From assembly GCA_028015205.1 (NCBI GenBank), contig CM051521.1, positions 108,786,513 through 108,850,512 on the forward strand: DNA of 64,000 nucleotides. The letters are read 5' to 3'. This DNA comes from Mytilisepta virgata (lineage: Eukaryota; Mollusca; Bivalvia; Mytilida; Mytilidae). Numbering within the stretch: position 1 is the first letter of the stretch; every line of letters begins with the position of its first letter. Below the pieces are notes generated by a model that made no database searches, was not told the origin of the DNA, and saw only the letters and a program-made list of their open reading frames with translations. The position numbers and the translations under genes are program-made. Positions 22,927-37,900 of this stretch are shown here, piece by piece.

Positions 22927-25900
22927 ATGTTGCCGAGGAACATAATAATATTGTTCATTGCTCTTTGTTGCTTTAAGTGTGGCACAGGAGACGAACACAG
23001 TCATGTGGTAAGACTACCCACCAAAAAGACGAACAGAAATTATGTTGACACTTTTAAAATAACATGATAATGTTACTATGCAGCCAATGTTAATTGGCAT
23101 TAATCATGCATACTGTATGAGAATAAAAAAGCCACTTGCAGTATTACTGAAAATATAAATTTTATCTAACCAACAATATCAATAAATTTATCAGATTAAT
23201 ATATGTGACCGAACTGTCAAAAATTTCAGCATTATTGTTCAGACAATCACACACTAACCTTCAGTGTGATCCCAAATTTAGATATTAAATACATATTGGA
23301 CATTGTTATTTTGATTCTCTATTTCTTGACCTATGGCTATGCACATTCACCTTCGGAATGGATTTAAATAAAGAGTGTTGCATCTCCCTTTTTTCGTCTG
23401 CCTCTCCCCTTTCTCTGCAACACCCCACGACCTTCATTGTCGATTCACAATTCCGCAAGTTTTCCATTCTTTGTTCAAGGGAAGATTGTGATAGTTATTT
23501 GTTGAGATCGAAAATAGATAGCGAGCAAAAATATGAGGAAAAGTGCAATAAAACAATTGATGACCCCCAGCTCGCCCGCATATTAGGGAAACGTCTAAAC
23601 AACCTGACACCCAATAAACCAAGAGCAGTCCATTATCAATGAAAACCCTTGATGGAATATATATCCGATATTAGGAGAGTTTGCGAATACCTCAAATTTT
23701 AGTTTACAAAATGCAAAATTCTGCCGGTCCCACAAAAAAATTGGTGGTCCTACAATTTGCTAAACTTTTAACAACAAAAGATGATTAGGCCATATTCATT
23801 AATAACTGGAACATGGACAGCAAACCTGAAAATAAACTGAAAAGTAAAAAATAAATCTTTTATTTGTATTCTTTTGTGGCAAATTTGGTGATACTAAAAA
23901 CAGCTATGTTTTAGGAAATTAGAAAAACTGATGGAAAACTAGAGTTTTTGTTGTTATGGGATCATTGTTGACTTCCAGTATGTTGATTTGTATAATGAAT
24001 GGTACGTAAAACAAGACGAAATTAAAGCCCATACTTTCAGAGTTGTTACTTCATATGTTTTTCGTGAATTCATTATCAATATTAATGAAATTTGCCATTG
24101 TAAATCCATAAACAATAACGGTGATAAACTTCAGACAACCTGCTATGTTTTTACATGTGGGCAACGTGGTCGTAATCCGCATTCGGAACGGAACCTAATG
24201 TGAATATTTATTTTATTTGTTTCTTTTATCTTCGCATAAGATCAATCTAGTTCAATTTATAGGTTAAAGAAAAGGAATTGTGAATTCAATAAAGTAGAAT
24301 ATGTTTAATTTTAGAATATTAATTTAAATTTCATACTCGTGTCTAACACGAAATTGGAAGCGTACATGTAGTTATCAGGGTTCTCACTAAGAATTTTTCA
24401 TGATGAGTCCTTGGACTCATCCTTTTTCAGAATGGTGAGTCCCATCTGATTTTGATGAGTCCCAGGACTCATCGCCACTTTTTAACGTACATGCCTGCAT
24501 GATTTTGACCATGGTAGGCCTATTGTACTATTGTTAAAGTTTAATTAAAAACGTGCTGCCTTAAAATACGGATAAATATATACATGTATATTTATAATTT
24601 AAAAAAAAAAATTGAACATATGCAGTGGTACTCCAAGCTTGGAAGAAAATTTCTGTTACAGATGTGAGCAAAAATCTTTGCACCTTTTGACACAACTTTA
24701 TTATTTATTATTGCCATTTTATTTTTTAATATTTATTTATATTATTCTATAATCTTTACTATTATTTTTCTCCAACATAATCCTCCCATTGACCTTGTTT
24801 GAACACCTTAATAATCAATATTGACAAAATTTCCATTTATGCATAGATAAGTCAAAATCCGCTAAATTAATTTTTAAATGAGGTCTAGATATTGTTACCG
24901 GTCTGTAAAAAAAGCTAGGGCCAATGAAAAATCAAGAGAATTCCGATTGCCGTCTTTTTGATGTTTCTCTCCCCTTCCCCTTTGATCTCCAAGAAACGAA
25001 AAATGGCGGCTCGAGATTTTTTATGAAAATAGTGGTCTTCTGACGCAGCTAATTAGATCTACTTGCGTCCCAGGGACGCATGAGTTTGAAGGATGACGCA
25101 TCCAGTCCAATTTTAGCGCGTCCAGGACGCATATACACGCCTTAGCGAGAACCCTGGTTATACCGAACTTTTATTTTGTTGTTACTATCTCAACCTAACT
25201 TCCGGGTGCAAAAAATCGATTGTATTTGTTAAGAATTTGTATTTATAACATTTATTTTCATGTTCTGGATGAATAAACTTATTTGTTTTGAGGAATGAAA
25301 GACTTGATGATGGCAAAAACTAATTAAGTTGATGAATAATTTTTAAAATTCTGACTTGACAAATTAGAGATTTTTCCACGAAATTCTAAAGCTGATGAGC
25401 AGTCGGACAATCGGGCTGGCACAAGACACTCAAATACCGGACTTTATGAAATTTTGGCGGTAGGGACTGACAGGACAGACGATTTTTTGTGAACTCTGAT
25501 ATTAACCTTAGTTTATAGCTGACCATAATTCTAAAACTATTCATGGAAACAGAGTTGCTCTAGCATCATTTCAGGTTTTTTTTAAAAACAACCTTCACCT
25601 CTAGTAAATATGGCATTCGAGGTCAGTAAAAACTGCACCTATTTTAAATTTCTTGCACATTTGTTTTCTAATAGTTAAACATAGAACAGTATAAATGCAA
25701 GTTAACTACAGTAATTTATTTATTTCAGTCCACATTGTTGTCATTTTTTGACTCCATATGATTGTCCTGGTCAATGTACTTTAAGAAAAGGCAATCAAAA
25801 TAATGGTTCATACTTGCGGCATTGTTATTTGATTTTGCTTTCATGATTTATCTTTTTGTACCTTCAAATGAATAATTAATTTAATGTTGAAGACAAAAAC

Positions 25901-28900
25901 AGTAACAAACTTCAAACGACCCGCCATGTTGTTGACTAATATGTGAACATCTCACAAATGATTTTTACGATCTGGATTTGGAGCATCTCACAAATTATTT
26001 TTACAACACGTTACGTTTGTAGTCTCATCGTCTTTTTAAAACATATTATAACTATTACATTTGAATGTCTTGTAAACAATGATAAAAGGATTTGTTTTGT
26101 AAAAAACATTAGTCATTTCATTTGATAATTTTAAAATTTATTTCTCTGAGAAACGCGAATATGTCAGGGTTCTCCCCAGCCCCATATGGCGCTGCGGTCA
26201 CAGCGCCTTCCCTTTGAAGTTGTCATTCACCGCAGCGCCTTCAATGACCGCAGCGCCTTGATTAGTAACACCGCAGCGTCATCGTAATTAAAAGTCAATT
26301 TGCAATAAAGAAGTTTTCGACAACATTCAAGCACGTGTGTTTGCATTGAAATTAATAGATATTTAAATTTACTTGTCAATAGAAATTGTAGAATCGGTAA
26401 TTATCTATTATGGATAGCCGAAATATGAAAATCAAGATGTGTATTTCCACTGAAGTAAAAATAGATCGACGTTTTCTATTGGATGGAAGTGACGACATTT
26501 GACCTTTACATTTCTATTTTATACAGACTGTTTTAAATACAAAAAAGCATGCAAAAAACGTGTTTATGTCTAGAAAATATGGATTTTATGAAATAATTGC
26601 GGTTGTATAAGTTTTTGGGATTATGAAATAAAACGATCGTGAATGGCTGTTGTCAAAAATATATACAAGCGATCGGAAATGGGAAATCACCCTTTTACAT
26701 GTCAAAACGATTGGAAGGACTGTAAATAAACACGCAATCGTACCTCTAAATATCTGCATACTGTCATCCAGAATGAAATAATTTCAAAGATTAAAACATA
26801 TGTTGACATTTGACAGGAAAAGCCCTGCCGTTGTTTATACGTGAACACAAGTTGATAAAATTCACCCATCATGAAAATCCGATTTTTTTTTTAAAACATA
26901 GAAGATCATGGAATATTTGCGAATTATTTTGTCTTGGCATTTGTGACAAGTGAGGAAAACTGGATTCTAAATACAAGACGCAGAACCATTCTTCACATTC
27001 AAAAATGTTGTAGTCGCAATGAATAAAAAAGGATTTAAATGTTTAATTGGAGGGGGACAGGGATGATTTTAACAAATGCCCTGATGATCATTTCTATAAA
27101 GGGAAAATTAAAAGATAGACATGAAGATTGCAGGCACATAAAAATAGAAGAATATTTAACTGATTTATTTTATATTGTTCCTTCCTTACCTCTATGTATA
27201 CATATTGTATAATACTATTCATTTAGTTATAAACATTTCAATACACAGAAAAAATATTTTCTGTTTGTCAATACATGTTTTTTATATACACAATATTCGC
27301 GCTAAGTTTATTTCAATAAAAAATGTCGTTCACGCGCTATGATTTTTGCACCTTCAGAATTTTCTGGGGAGAACACTGTATGTGATTCAGTTCCGAACTC
27401 GTTTCGATTTTCTTTTCAAAAGTAAACTTCCAGGTAGGAAAAATTCAATAAATTTTACTTAAAAATTGATCTTGTTTCAATCAAATTTATTAATATAGAT
27501 AGTTTAAATGGTTTAGAAAGCCGAAAGTAACACTCGATGAGGACTGAAAGTAATTAACTTACCTAAGAAGTTAAAATTACTGACTGCCACCACCTGAGAA
27601 CAATGATCGTAACTTTGACAATTTTGAAATCATCGAAAAAATGGAGTTGTCAAAAAATTCTAATTTCCTTGAATTTTCAAAATGTCCAATAATTAGGCCG
27701 TCCAATAATTACGGTTATTACAGTAATTAGAATTATTTATATATTTCAGTATGAGACTAGTGAAGAAGTAGTGTTATGGATGAATACAGTTGGCCCATAT
27801 CATAATCGTCAAGAAACATACTCTTATTTTTCTTTACCATTCTGTGCCGGGCCCAAAGAAAGTATTGGCCATTACCATGAGACCTTGGGCGAGGCCATAC
27901 AGGGTACAGAGCTAGAATTCAGTGGTCTAGATATTGATTTTAAAGGTAATTTTTATATAGATTTTATGGGTGGCTTACGATACTTCTGTAGTGGAAATTT
28001 TATAATTTCTGCATGCAAGCTTAAACCAACATATTGAAATTCTTAGTATTGATAGTGTAAAAATAATGTAACCTGTTAGGGAATGGAAGGAAAATTTGTT
28101 TCTCCATTTATAGATCATTGTACAATCAGAAAAGTACTGATGATTTGTTTTTCTTATACTAAAGGCAAGGATATGTCTAACAATATCAGATTTCTCACCA
28201 ATCAAGGTTCCAAGCCTTTGATTTCACAGGAGAAATTGTTATCTCACTGAGGATTAAATTATTTTTAACACCTGGCCGTGTCGTGTGGAAATAATGGGAG
28301 AAATTTATGTACAATATACAATGCATGTACATATAGGCTACTATGGGAAAACTCAGATCTGCAGGAAATTGTGATCTGAAGTCAGGTTGCATGTAATTAA
28401 AACAAAAAATCTGTTTTATTTTTTAATAATAATAAGAAAAAGTATCATTTAGGTAGGTGGTATTGTACACTTGAAATTATTTTCTTTTTGGAACAGTATT
28501 TCAAGGCAAGTATAATCAACTGACAGTAAGGCCACGCCAAATTGATCTTTAGTTGTTTGGATCTCACCGCTTTGATTATTGGACTACATTGTATATGTAA
28601 ATTTTAATAAGGGCTATTCCGGAAAAAAATGTATGGGGGGGGGGGGGGGGTTGGAAGGCACTTTATATAAAATTGTATGGGTGGTTGGGGGTCTGGAAAA
28701 AAATTCTAAAGGAAGCATAAGGAAATTTTATTTTAAATTGTATGGGTAGTGGGTGCTGTAAAAAAATGCCTTCCAACCCCCCCATACCATTTTTTCTGGA
28801 ATAGCCCTAAAAAAAATTTTGCTGCTTCATTTTGGAAAATAAAAGAATTGTTCGCTGGTTCCTAAGATTTTGTAAAAAATGTTATTTTTCCCCTTTTTTG

Positions 28901-31900
28901 CAATATTTCAGTTTAAAAAATGTGTGCCGAATGATGTACTAAAGGTCCTCTATGAAAAAGGGCAATTCTTGTTTCTGATTGGCTGAAACTTAAAAAATCA
29001 TCTCCTCTGAAACTACAAGTACAAATGATTTGTAAGTTAATACAAATGATGTTTGTGAGGTCCTGTACAAAGATGCCTCATTTCGTAGTGATCAGGCAAA
29101 AAACATGTCCGTCATGGGCAATTCTTGTTTCTGATTGGCTGAAATTTGAAAAATCATCTCCTCTGAAACTACAAGTGCAAATGATTTGTAACTTGATACA
29201 TTAATGGATGTTTATGAGGGCTTCTACAAATATTCCTCATTTCAACTTGATCCGGCAAAAAAACGTCTGACGACAGGCAATTCTTGTTTCTGATTGGATG
29301 AAATTTTAGATATCATCTCCTCTGAAACTACAAGTGCAAATGATTTGTAAGTTCATACAAATGATGTTTGTGAGGTCCTGTACAAAGATTCCTCATTTCG
29401 TCTTGATCGGCAAAAAACATGGCTGCCATGGGGAATTTTTCTGATTGGCTGAAATTTGAAAAATCATCTCCTCTGAAACTACAAGTGCAAATCATTTGTA
29501 ACTTGATACAGTTGCTGTTTGTGAGGTCTTCTACAAAAATTCCTCATTTCAAGATGATCCAGAAAAAAACGTGGCTGCCATGGACAAATTTTTTCTGATT
29601 GGCTGAAATTTTTAAAATCATCTCCTTTGAAACTACAAGTGCAAATGATGTTTGTGAAGTCTTCTATAAAGATTTTATAAAGATTCACCATTCGACTTGA
29701 TCTGGCAAAAAACATGGCCACAATGGGCAATTCTCGTTTCTGATTGGTTGAAACTTGAAAAAAATCATCTCTTCTGAAGGTGCAACTGATTTGTAACTTG
29801 GTACAAATGATGTTAATGAAGTCCTCAACAAATATTCCTCATTTTATCTTGATTGGTTGAAAAACTTGGTTGACATGGGCAGTTCTTGTTTCTGATTGGC
29901 TGTAATTTGAAAAATCTCCTCTGAAATTACAAGTGCTAATGATTTATAACTTGATACAAGTGATATTTTTTAAATCTTCTACCAAGATCCCTCTTTTTGA
30001 CTTGATCTAGCAAAAATCATGGCTGCCATGGGCAATTCTTGTTACTGATTATTAACTGAAACTTTAAAAATCTGTCCTGAAACTATAAGTGCAAATGATT
30101 TGTAACTTGGTACAAATGATTGTTGTGAAGTCCTCCACAATGTGACCTCAAATCTTCTTTTGATATGGCTAAAACATTGTCAGTGGCAATTTTGTTTCCA
30201 AATTGAACAAATCCAAAGCTTTGTTTATGGCACAAATAATGTGTTTGAGGTCTTCTACAAAGATTTATCATTTCATCTTCAAAGGGCAAAATAGAGCTCC
30301 TAGGAGCCTCTGGTTTGTCAGTTTCTCAGGAACTAATTGGCAGATTGTAACCAAAGTTGGTAGGAATAATTTATGGAAGGACCCCTAACTATTCCACCTT
30401 TGGTTCCGGATGGATGAACAACATGGCTGCCAGAAGCCATTGGCCAATTTTTAAAAATTTTCTACTCTGAAACTACATTATAAAATGTTTTGAAACTTTG
30501 CAGGATTGATGTCAAAAATATCTTCTATAAATGATCCACTTTTAGTTCCGCTTTTGAAGTTTGATACATGTACTTTTTTGCCAAAAAAATTTCAGTTTAT
30601 TTTGAATATTTATTGATAAATTTAAAATATTTCTACATTTCAGGTGACTTGAAAAAGACAGAATATTGCTCTGTGACTTTATCTGAAGAAAAATACCAAG
30701 CTTTTGTTTATGCTGTGAAGAACCATTACTGGTATCAGATGTATATCGATGATTTACCAATTTGGGGTAGGTTGTAACTTAGTAATTGGAAAGATTTACC
30801 TTCACAAGAAATTCAAATTATTGTTTAATATTACAATTGAACATGTGAATTGTTAATATAAGTATTTGGTAGATAGTTTTTCTGGTTGCCAGACCAAAAC
30901 CAAGTTTAATTATCAACCCTAGGACTTCTTTTATGTGTTAACCCTATTAATTATTTCTTCCACCCGTATTCAGGACAAAATATATCATATACATCAGAGA
31001 ACTTGTTTGTTTTGCATATAGAGAAAATTTAAGTGAAAAGATGTGATGAAATGGAATAAAAGTTGAACCAATTCATCTTTGTCTGTTTGCAAATCAAATC
31101 ATCTGTAATTTGGTAAACAGGAGACTTGAAATTTTTTAGATAAAAAATGTAAATAAAATTCACAAACTAATGTCCTTAAATGTTTTTAAAGCTAAGATCA
31201 GTATAATTTGTTTCTATATAATAGGTATAGTTGGTGAAATAGATGATAAAGGAGATGGTTACTATATTTGGACACACAAGAAGTTTGATATTGGTTACAA
31301 TGACAAACAGATAGTAGATGTTAACCTTACTAGTGAAAATAAAGTCAAGTTAGAACCTGGAGCAAAAATATCATTTAGTTACGAGGTATTACACATTTGG
31401 CTTGCTATTTTTGAACAGTATTTCAAGGCAAACATAATCTGTAATATGAAATCTTAAAAAGATTGCTTAGAATTTGTATGCTATGGAAAACAAAGCAAAT
31501 AAGGTTGTGTTGGTACTTGATATTATTAAAATGAAAAAGAACTTAGATCATGATCTTTTTAAAAATGACATTTTACTCGTGAGAAGATATCTTTTGCTGA
31601 TCACTGCTTTATCAAAATTCAGAAAAAATTTTTGGCTGAGTTGCACATACTGAAAATCTCCCTTGCAGTATGGTGAATGTCTGACAGTTTTTTTTTTTTT
31701 TGGGGGGGGGGGGGCAGAAATAGGGTAATGATTTTTAAAACTATGCTTAAGTAATGCATTCTCTCCCACCAAATGCTGCAACTATTAAAACATGAAAATT
31801 ACTAATGCAGATTGAACATTTATTTTTGTCTTTCAGTTGAAATGGTCTCCTTCCAGCATTAAGTACGAGAAAAGATTTGACAAATACTTAGATCCTAACT

Positions 31901-34900
31901 TTTTCCAGCATAGGGTAAGTTTTGATTAAATGGTTATTGTCTTACCGTAATATTACGTTTTCACATTAAAATGTAATACAAAATTATTTACTTAAATATG
32001 AATTGATAAGACTCCAATGACAATGATTGCATATTTATCTGTCAAAGATGTAGTTCTCTCCAGGTATTCTGACCCCCTTCCAAAAACAAAAGTTGCCATG
32101 ATGTATCTTACTTTGCTAAAAGGGGAATAAATTCCCAATAAAGTAATATTATAAATTAAGGTTGATCCCAATTATTTCTGAAGCCAAATCCGTTCTAGTT
32201 ATAACATCTTCAACCAATTTTAATTTTCTCTTTTAAACAGTTCATTTTTCCTATGTTCTACATATACATGATATGAACCCTTTTCATTTACCTATTTACA
32301 GAAAAATTTGAGATTTGTTTATTATATTTTCAGATTCATTGGTTCAGTATTTTTAATTCCTTTATGATGGTTATTTTCTTGGTGGGTCTAGTCAGCATGA
32401 TTTTGATGAGAACATTGAGAAAAGATTATGCCAGATACAGCAAAGAAGATGATTTGGATGATATGGTAAAGAAGTAATATAAGGCAATATGGGCAAAGAC
32501 TGAGATTTTTATAGCTTCCCCAGGTTCTGGTAAAAGGACCCATTCCAAATGAGAAATGTATTCAAAATCTTGGATAATTCAACAGATTGTGAACTTACCC
32601 CACTGATTTGAATCCCTAAGTATCCTGAATTTAGCATAAAAAATATCAGTATGGAATTAATATTAAAAGTACCATTCCCGTAACATCTGGATAGATCCTT
32701 GTTACATTTGTACATATAGATGTAACTTTAAGATCAAGAAAAGTAATAAAAGACTGATATCTTTGCTTAAAAATATGTTAAATATATGAAAGATTTTTGT
32801 TTCAAGAATTAACCCACTGTATCCCTTAGCTGTTTAGAATGAGATACTGCTTTTGTCTTCTTCATCCATATTTGAAACAAATTGCTAGGTTATTTGCAAC
32901 ACTGATAAGTTAAAAATGAAGTATTTTAGTACATTATGACCAAGAGTATCGGATATACTGAGAAACGTAAATGTCATTAAGAAAACTAGAAATAACATGT
33001 TATTTTCAACTGAAGGTTTTTGGTTAGCTAAGATGTTGATAATGAAAAAAGGCATGTTTATTAATGAATTGTACATGTTAGTATTACATGAATATCTTAC
33101 AGGAAAAGGATTTGGGTGATGAATATGGATGGAAACAAGTACATGGAGATGTGTTCAGACCAACTTCAAAGGCCATGCTATTCTCAGCTTTGATAGGATC
33201 TGGTTATCACATTGCAGTTGTTACCCTTTGTGTGATAATATTTGCAATTCTTGGTGACTTGTATACAGAGTAAGTAATTTTAAATTGTTTTTCATTTTTA
33301 TTTATAGTACTTCAGACAGAGGTGCACAGTATGCTGTTTTTGATCACATGGGTCACCATATTTCAAAATTTAGGGGCAAAATGGTGAGAAGTAACCACAT
33401 GTAAGAAAAAATGTCAGTTCATGATAATGACTGAACATTAGCAGTTTTAGTTATGGAATGATGCATATTAGGGCAAATAAGCAACATATGGATCGTAAAG
33501 ATCACAAATCTTCCATAAAGAAGCAGTACCTGACACTTTTATCTGTCTGCAGTCTTTGTTAGTCATTCCAGAAATAATTCTATATAAGTTAATTTAAAGA
33601 ACGTTTAGAAAAAATACTGCCATTGAAATATGATGAATCGCAACATCAAACTTCAAAGAAAATTTTGAGATCAGTAGAGTTGCTTTTGTGCACTGTAATG
33701 TTCAGCTTGCAACTGAATGTTTGTTAAAATATAGTTTGCCTGTTAAAATAAACAATAATAATATTTTGTGGTATAAGTAATATTTAAGATATTAATCAGT
33801 ATATTATGCAATTACAGAAGAGGTTCACTGTTAAGTACAGCCATATTTGTTTATGCAGCCACTTCACCAGTTAATGGATACTTTGGAGGAAGTCTGTATG
33901 CTAAAATGGGAGGTATGTTTATTACAGAAAGTACATGAAACATGAATATTTAGGAATATTACACATGTATTTTGCTGGAGTTTGTTTACAGGAACCATAT
34001 TGTGTAAAAAAAACTCTGGGTAAGGTCAACTTTCCCAAAAGAGCTGAAACTTGCCTCTACAATATCCCAAATTTATCGATGGTTAATTTTAAAACATCTT
34101 CAATTAATGGCAATGGGGAATGAGGGGATAACTTTTCATTAATGGTACAGTGGAACTATCTTAAACTGGCCCCTTTGAAAACCAGATTCCGCCACAAACC
34201 AGTTCGGCTTTTGTCTGGTTCGGAATTTCACACCTATATTTTCAAGTAAAAAATCCTCAAAAATCCAGCCCTTCTGAATTCCGAATACCAGAGATAATTT
34301 CTGGTACAAAACATATATATTCCTGTCAAATACATCTCTAAAAACTAACCGAATTATCATTCTCTTCAATGAGTGGAGTATTTTATACAAAGCCACATTG
34401 ATGTGTACATGGAAAACTCAGTTCTAATAAAAGATTTCAACTTCCCTTTCTACCAAAAAAATGACAAAACTAAAAGACTAAGATGTAGTTACAGTTCAAG
34501 AAAAAAAAACAATGCAGTTGTAGTATATATGTAATTTTCATGCCTTTCTACATTTCAATTTATTTAGTTACGGTCGGATTTCAGTACAAATACGGAACCT
34601 CAAAACTGGTACCTCCGAAAACTCGCCAATTTTTTCGGTTCCATTGCTGTTTGGTTTATGTAGGTTCCACTGTATTGCACTGTCGGATTGAAATTCTAAG
34701 ATGTTAAGTGGAAACTTCAGATTTCCTTTCTAAATACATGGATTCTGGTTTGTTAGGTGGATATGGATTTTGTATAAAAAATAGTCACTCTATAAAAGAT
34801 TAATCATTTTTTCCAGGGAAGGTTTGGATTAGACAGATGTTGTTGAGTGCCTTTTTGATGCCAGTGTGTGTTTGTGGAACAGCATTCTTTATTAATTTTA

Positions 34901-37900
34901 TTGCTATTTATTATCATGCTTCAAGAGCCATACCATTTGGTACTATGGTAAGTTGTATCTCAAATAGGAATGAAAGTTAAGTTAAAATATTGTTTCAATG
35001 GGGATAGGAAGAGGATGGAAAGAAGTTAAAGTCCTTTGGTGCATTTTGACATTTATAATAGATTTGGGATATATATTCAAAGCATACTTGTAGGGATTGT
35101 TTGGTTTAAGATTACACAAGTAATTTTTAGACAGACTATGTCTTGGATAGTAGACTCATATTGAATTCAGATGAAAAGATCATTTGTCAAATTTGATTTG
35201 CTGCTTGTAATATGTTGAGCATATCATACATGTACTTATTTAAATCCTATATTTCAGGTTGCTGTAACATGTATATGTATATTTGTGATACTGCCCCTCA
35301 CATTAGTTGGTACAGTTTTAGGGAGAAATTTGGCAGGCCAGCCCAATTATCCCTGCAGAATCAATGCAGTACCTAGACCTATTCCAGAAAAGAAATGGTA
35401 CATGTTTGAACTTATCATGTAGATTGCCCTGTTGGAATGAAAATATTAGTTTAATCAAATTGTGACGTGCTTCTTTCAAAGATATGAAAAAAGATTCACA
35501 TTTTAATACTGAAACATTAGCCCAAAGTGCTTTGTTGTATTAGTGAAAATGTGCAGAAATAATTACATAGAAAATTATCAGTGTAGTTAGTTTATATAGA
35601 CTGTTACCTAAGTCATTGTTGACATTTTTTTCTGAACAAGTATTGTTTTAAAGTTTCTTAAATCAGTATACATATGTAAAAGAGCTAACCCAGAAGGTTA
35701 ATTGTATATTATTCAATGCATTAACTTAGTTATTCTATTTCTAGGTTTATGGAGCCTACTGTTATCACTGTTTTGGGAGGAATTTTACCATTTGGTTCTA
35801 TTTTCATTGAAATGTAAGTATACATGATATAATGCCAACAGAAAAGATTTATCATGGCACATTATACTCATGAAAATGAAAGGATATGTGGTTTATATCA
35901 CTGAAACAATATTCAAATGTTTGGTATGTTTTTAGATGGAAACATCAAACAATGTAAAGTTCAATGAAATATGTCACCAAATTAGGGTTAAAAATCTATT
36001 TTTTGGCAATGTGTTGAATGTTTATGAAAGTTTGTTGCATTATGTAAAAGTTGATATTCAGAACGTCCTTCTAAAGTGAACTCAATACTTTTTCCTGTCA
36101 TTCATGGTCTAAAGAAATAGTATGTAAATGGATAATATTTACTTTTCAGGTACTTCATTTTCACATCATTCTGGGCCTACAAGATATATTATGTTTATGG
36201 GTTTATGTTGTTAGTGTTCCTGATTCTCATGGTGGTCACTGTGTGTGTTACTATTGTGTGTACATATTTCTTACTGAATGCTGAAGATTACAGATGGTAA
36301 GTAGTCTACAGAAGGCAATTCTTAGTGTACTAAGATGTTGAAGTGCAATTTATATTATTCCAACATATTTTACAGAGATGATAATTTTATTTTCCTAGTA
36401 AATCAAAATTTGAAGTACAGAGTAGATTTTATAGAAACTATGGTAAAAAAGAATTAAAAAAGTACAGAGTAGATGGAAACTGTGGTAAAGAAGAATTAAA
36501 AAAAGAAAGTAGACAGCTACAAAATATTGTACATTATCACTTAGGTAGAATTTATAATTTTGAGAAAACTTTACCCAAAAAAATTGTTTACTTCAGTAGG
36601 ATGTAGAATACATAATCTCAATTTGCAATTAGAAGAGCACATAGTGAACACATTTTTATATATAGAGATATGTATATTTCAGGCAATGGACTAGCTTTCT
36701 AGCTGCAGCATCTACAGCAGGATATGTGTATCTTTATTCATTTTATTACTTTTTCTTTAAAACAAAGTAAGTATATACATATACAGTAAATCTATGAAAA
36801 AATATTGTTGGATACACAACTGATTATGTAATTGTCTATCTTATCACTCACTGGACAATTTGTTTTTATTCATTCATTTTCATGAATATGCAATAGATTG
36901 TATTGGCTTGTCAGGTTGGCATTTAGAGTATTGGAACAATTGCATTTTATGGTAGTGAAAACAATATTGGTCATAAAAATATGTGAAATGTAAATACTTC
37001 TAATAGAAAGCTTGTTGAAAGCTAAGCACTGATTATTCAAAACTGCATGAGATTTCTGTCATGTGTTAAATGATGGAATAAAAGTGAAGTGTCCGAAGGA
37101 TGATAGATTACAGGTTGCTGATAATGATGTAATAAGGTACCAAGAATTGAAAATGCTATATGCTATACATTCGTATTTATTATTTGAATGAGAGAGAAAA
37201 AAAGGACAGTAATGACAACAAAACAGTTTAACAGACAACAAGAAATTGAAAAAAGCATGTTTAACATTAGGTTCCATGCAAAAAAGATGCCTAGGTTCTC
37301 AGGCCACTTTTTAAAAAAAAAGATGCGGTTGAAATTGGTTATTGTTTGGGCAAATATTTTTTTAAAAACATCAAATATGTGATTTATATCAGTCTTGTCT
37401 GTCATCACTAATTTCCCAAGAAAACAACTGCTGTTTGCCTTAGCACAGTATGCAGTTTAAAAGTTTTTGTTCAACTATTTAACTCTTTCGATAACTGTGA
37501 AGATACAATCAGTTTATAACCCAAGTCATAAAAGAATTGCAGAGTTTTACATAAAATGATATGTACAAAAAAGTTTGGAAAACACATTTTTTTCAAAAGA
37601 AAAATACAATTATTTCTCAAAATTATTAAGTTTTATGCCCTGCCACGAATGTGGCTGGGGCATATAGATTTACGCTTATCTGTCCGTCTGTCCGTACGTC
37701 CCGATTCGGTTAAATTTTGCATTTAACTTCATTTCTCTGTGGTAATATATAAATGAGATTTCACCACTACAGTCCTCTTGTACAGTACAACACAGTTCAG
37801 CAACACTTGGGTCGCTACATGTATGACCTACATTTCATGCTTCAGTGACTTTGGTTAAGTTCTGCGTTTAGGTTCATTTCTCAAAAACCTATAGTAATAT

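Noticed and set aside
23358..23642. 94-codon plus-strand frame in TM9SF3 intron 1
   Set aside because: It has a few Cys and charged residues but no recognisable motif; I cannot support it as a gene. A protein search could change this.
28910..30316. CRISPR-like regular array
   Set aside because: The regular spacing comes from whole diverged units of about 155 bp with no constant short repeat and variable spacer pattern, in an intron of an animal gene.
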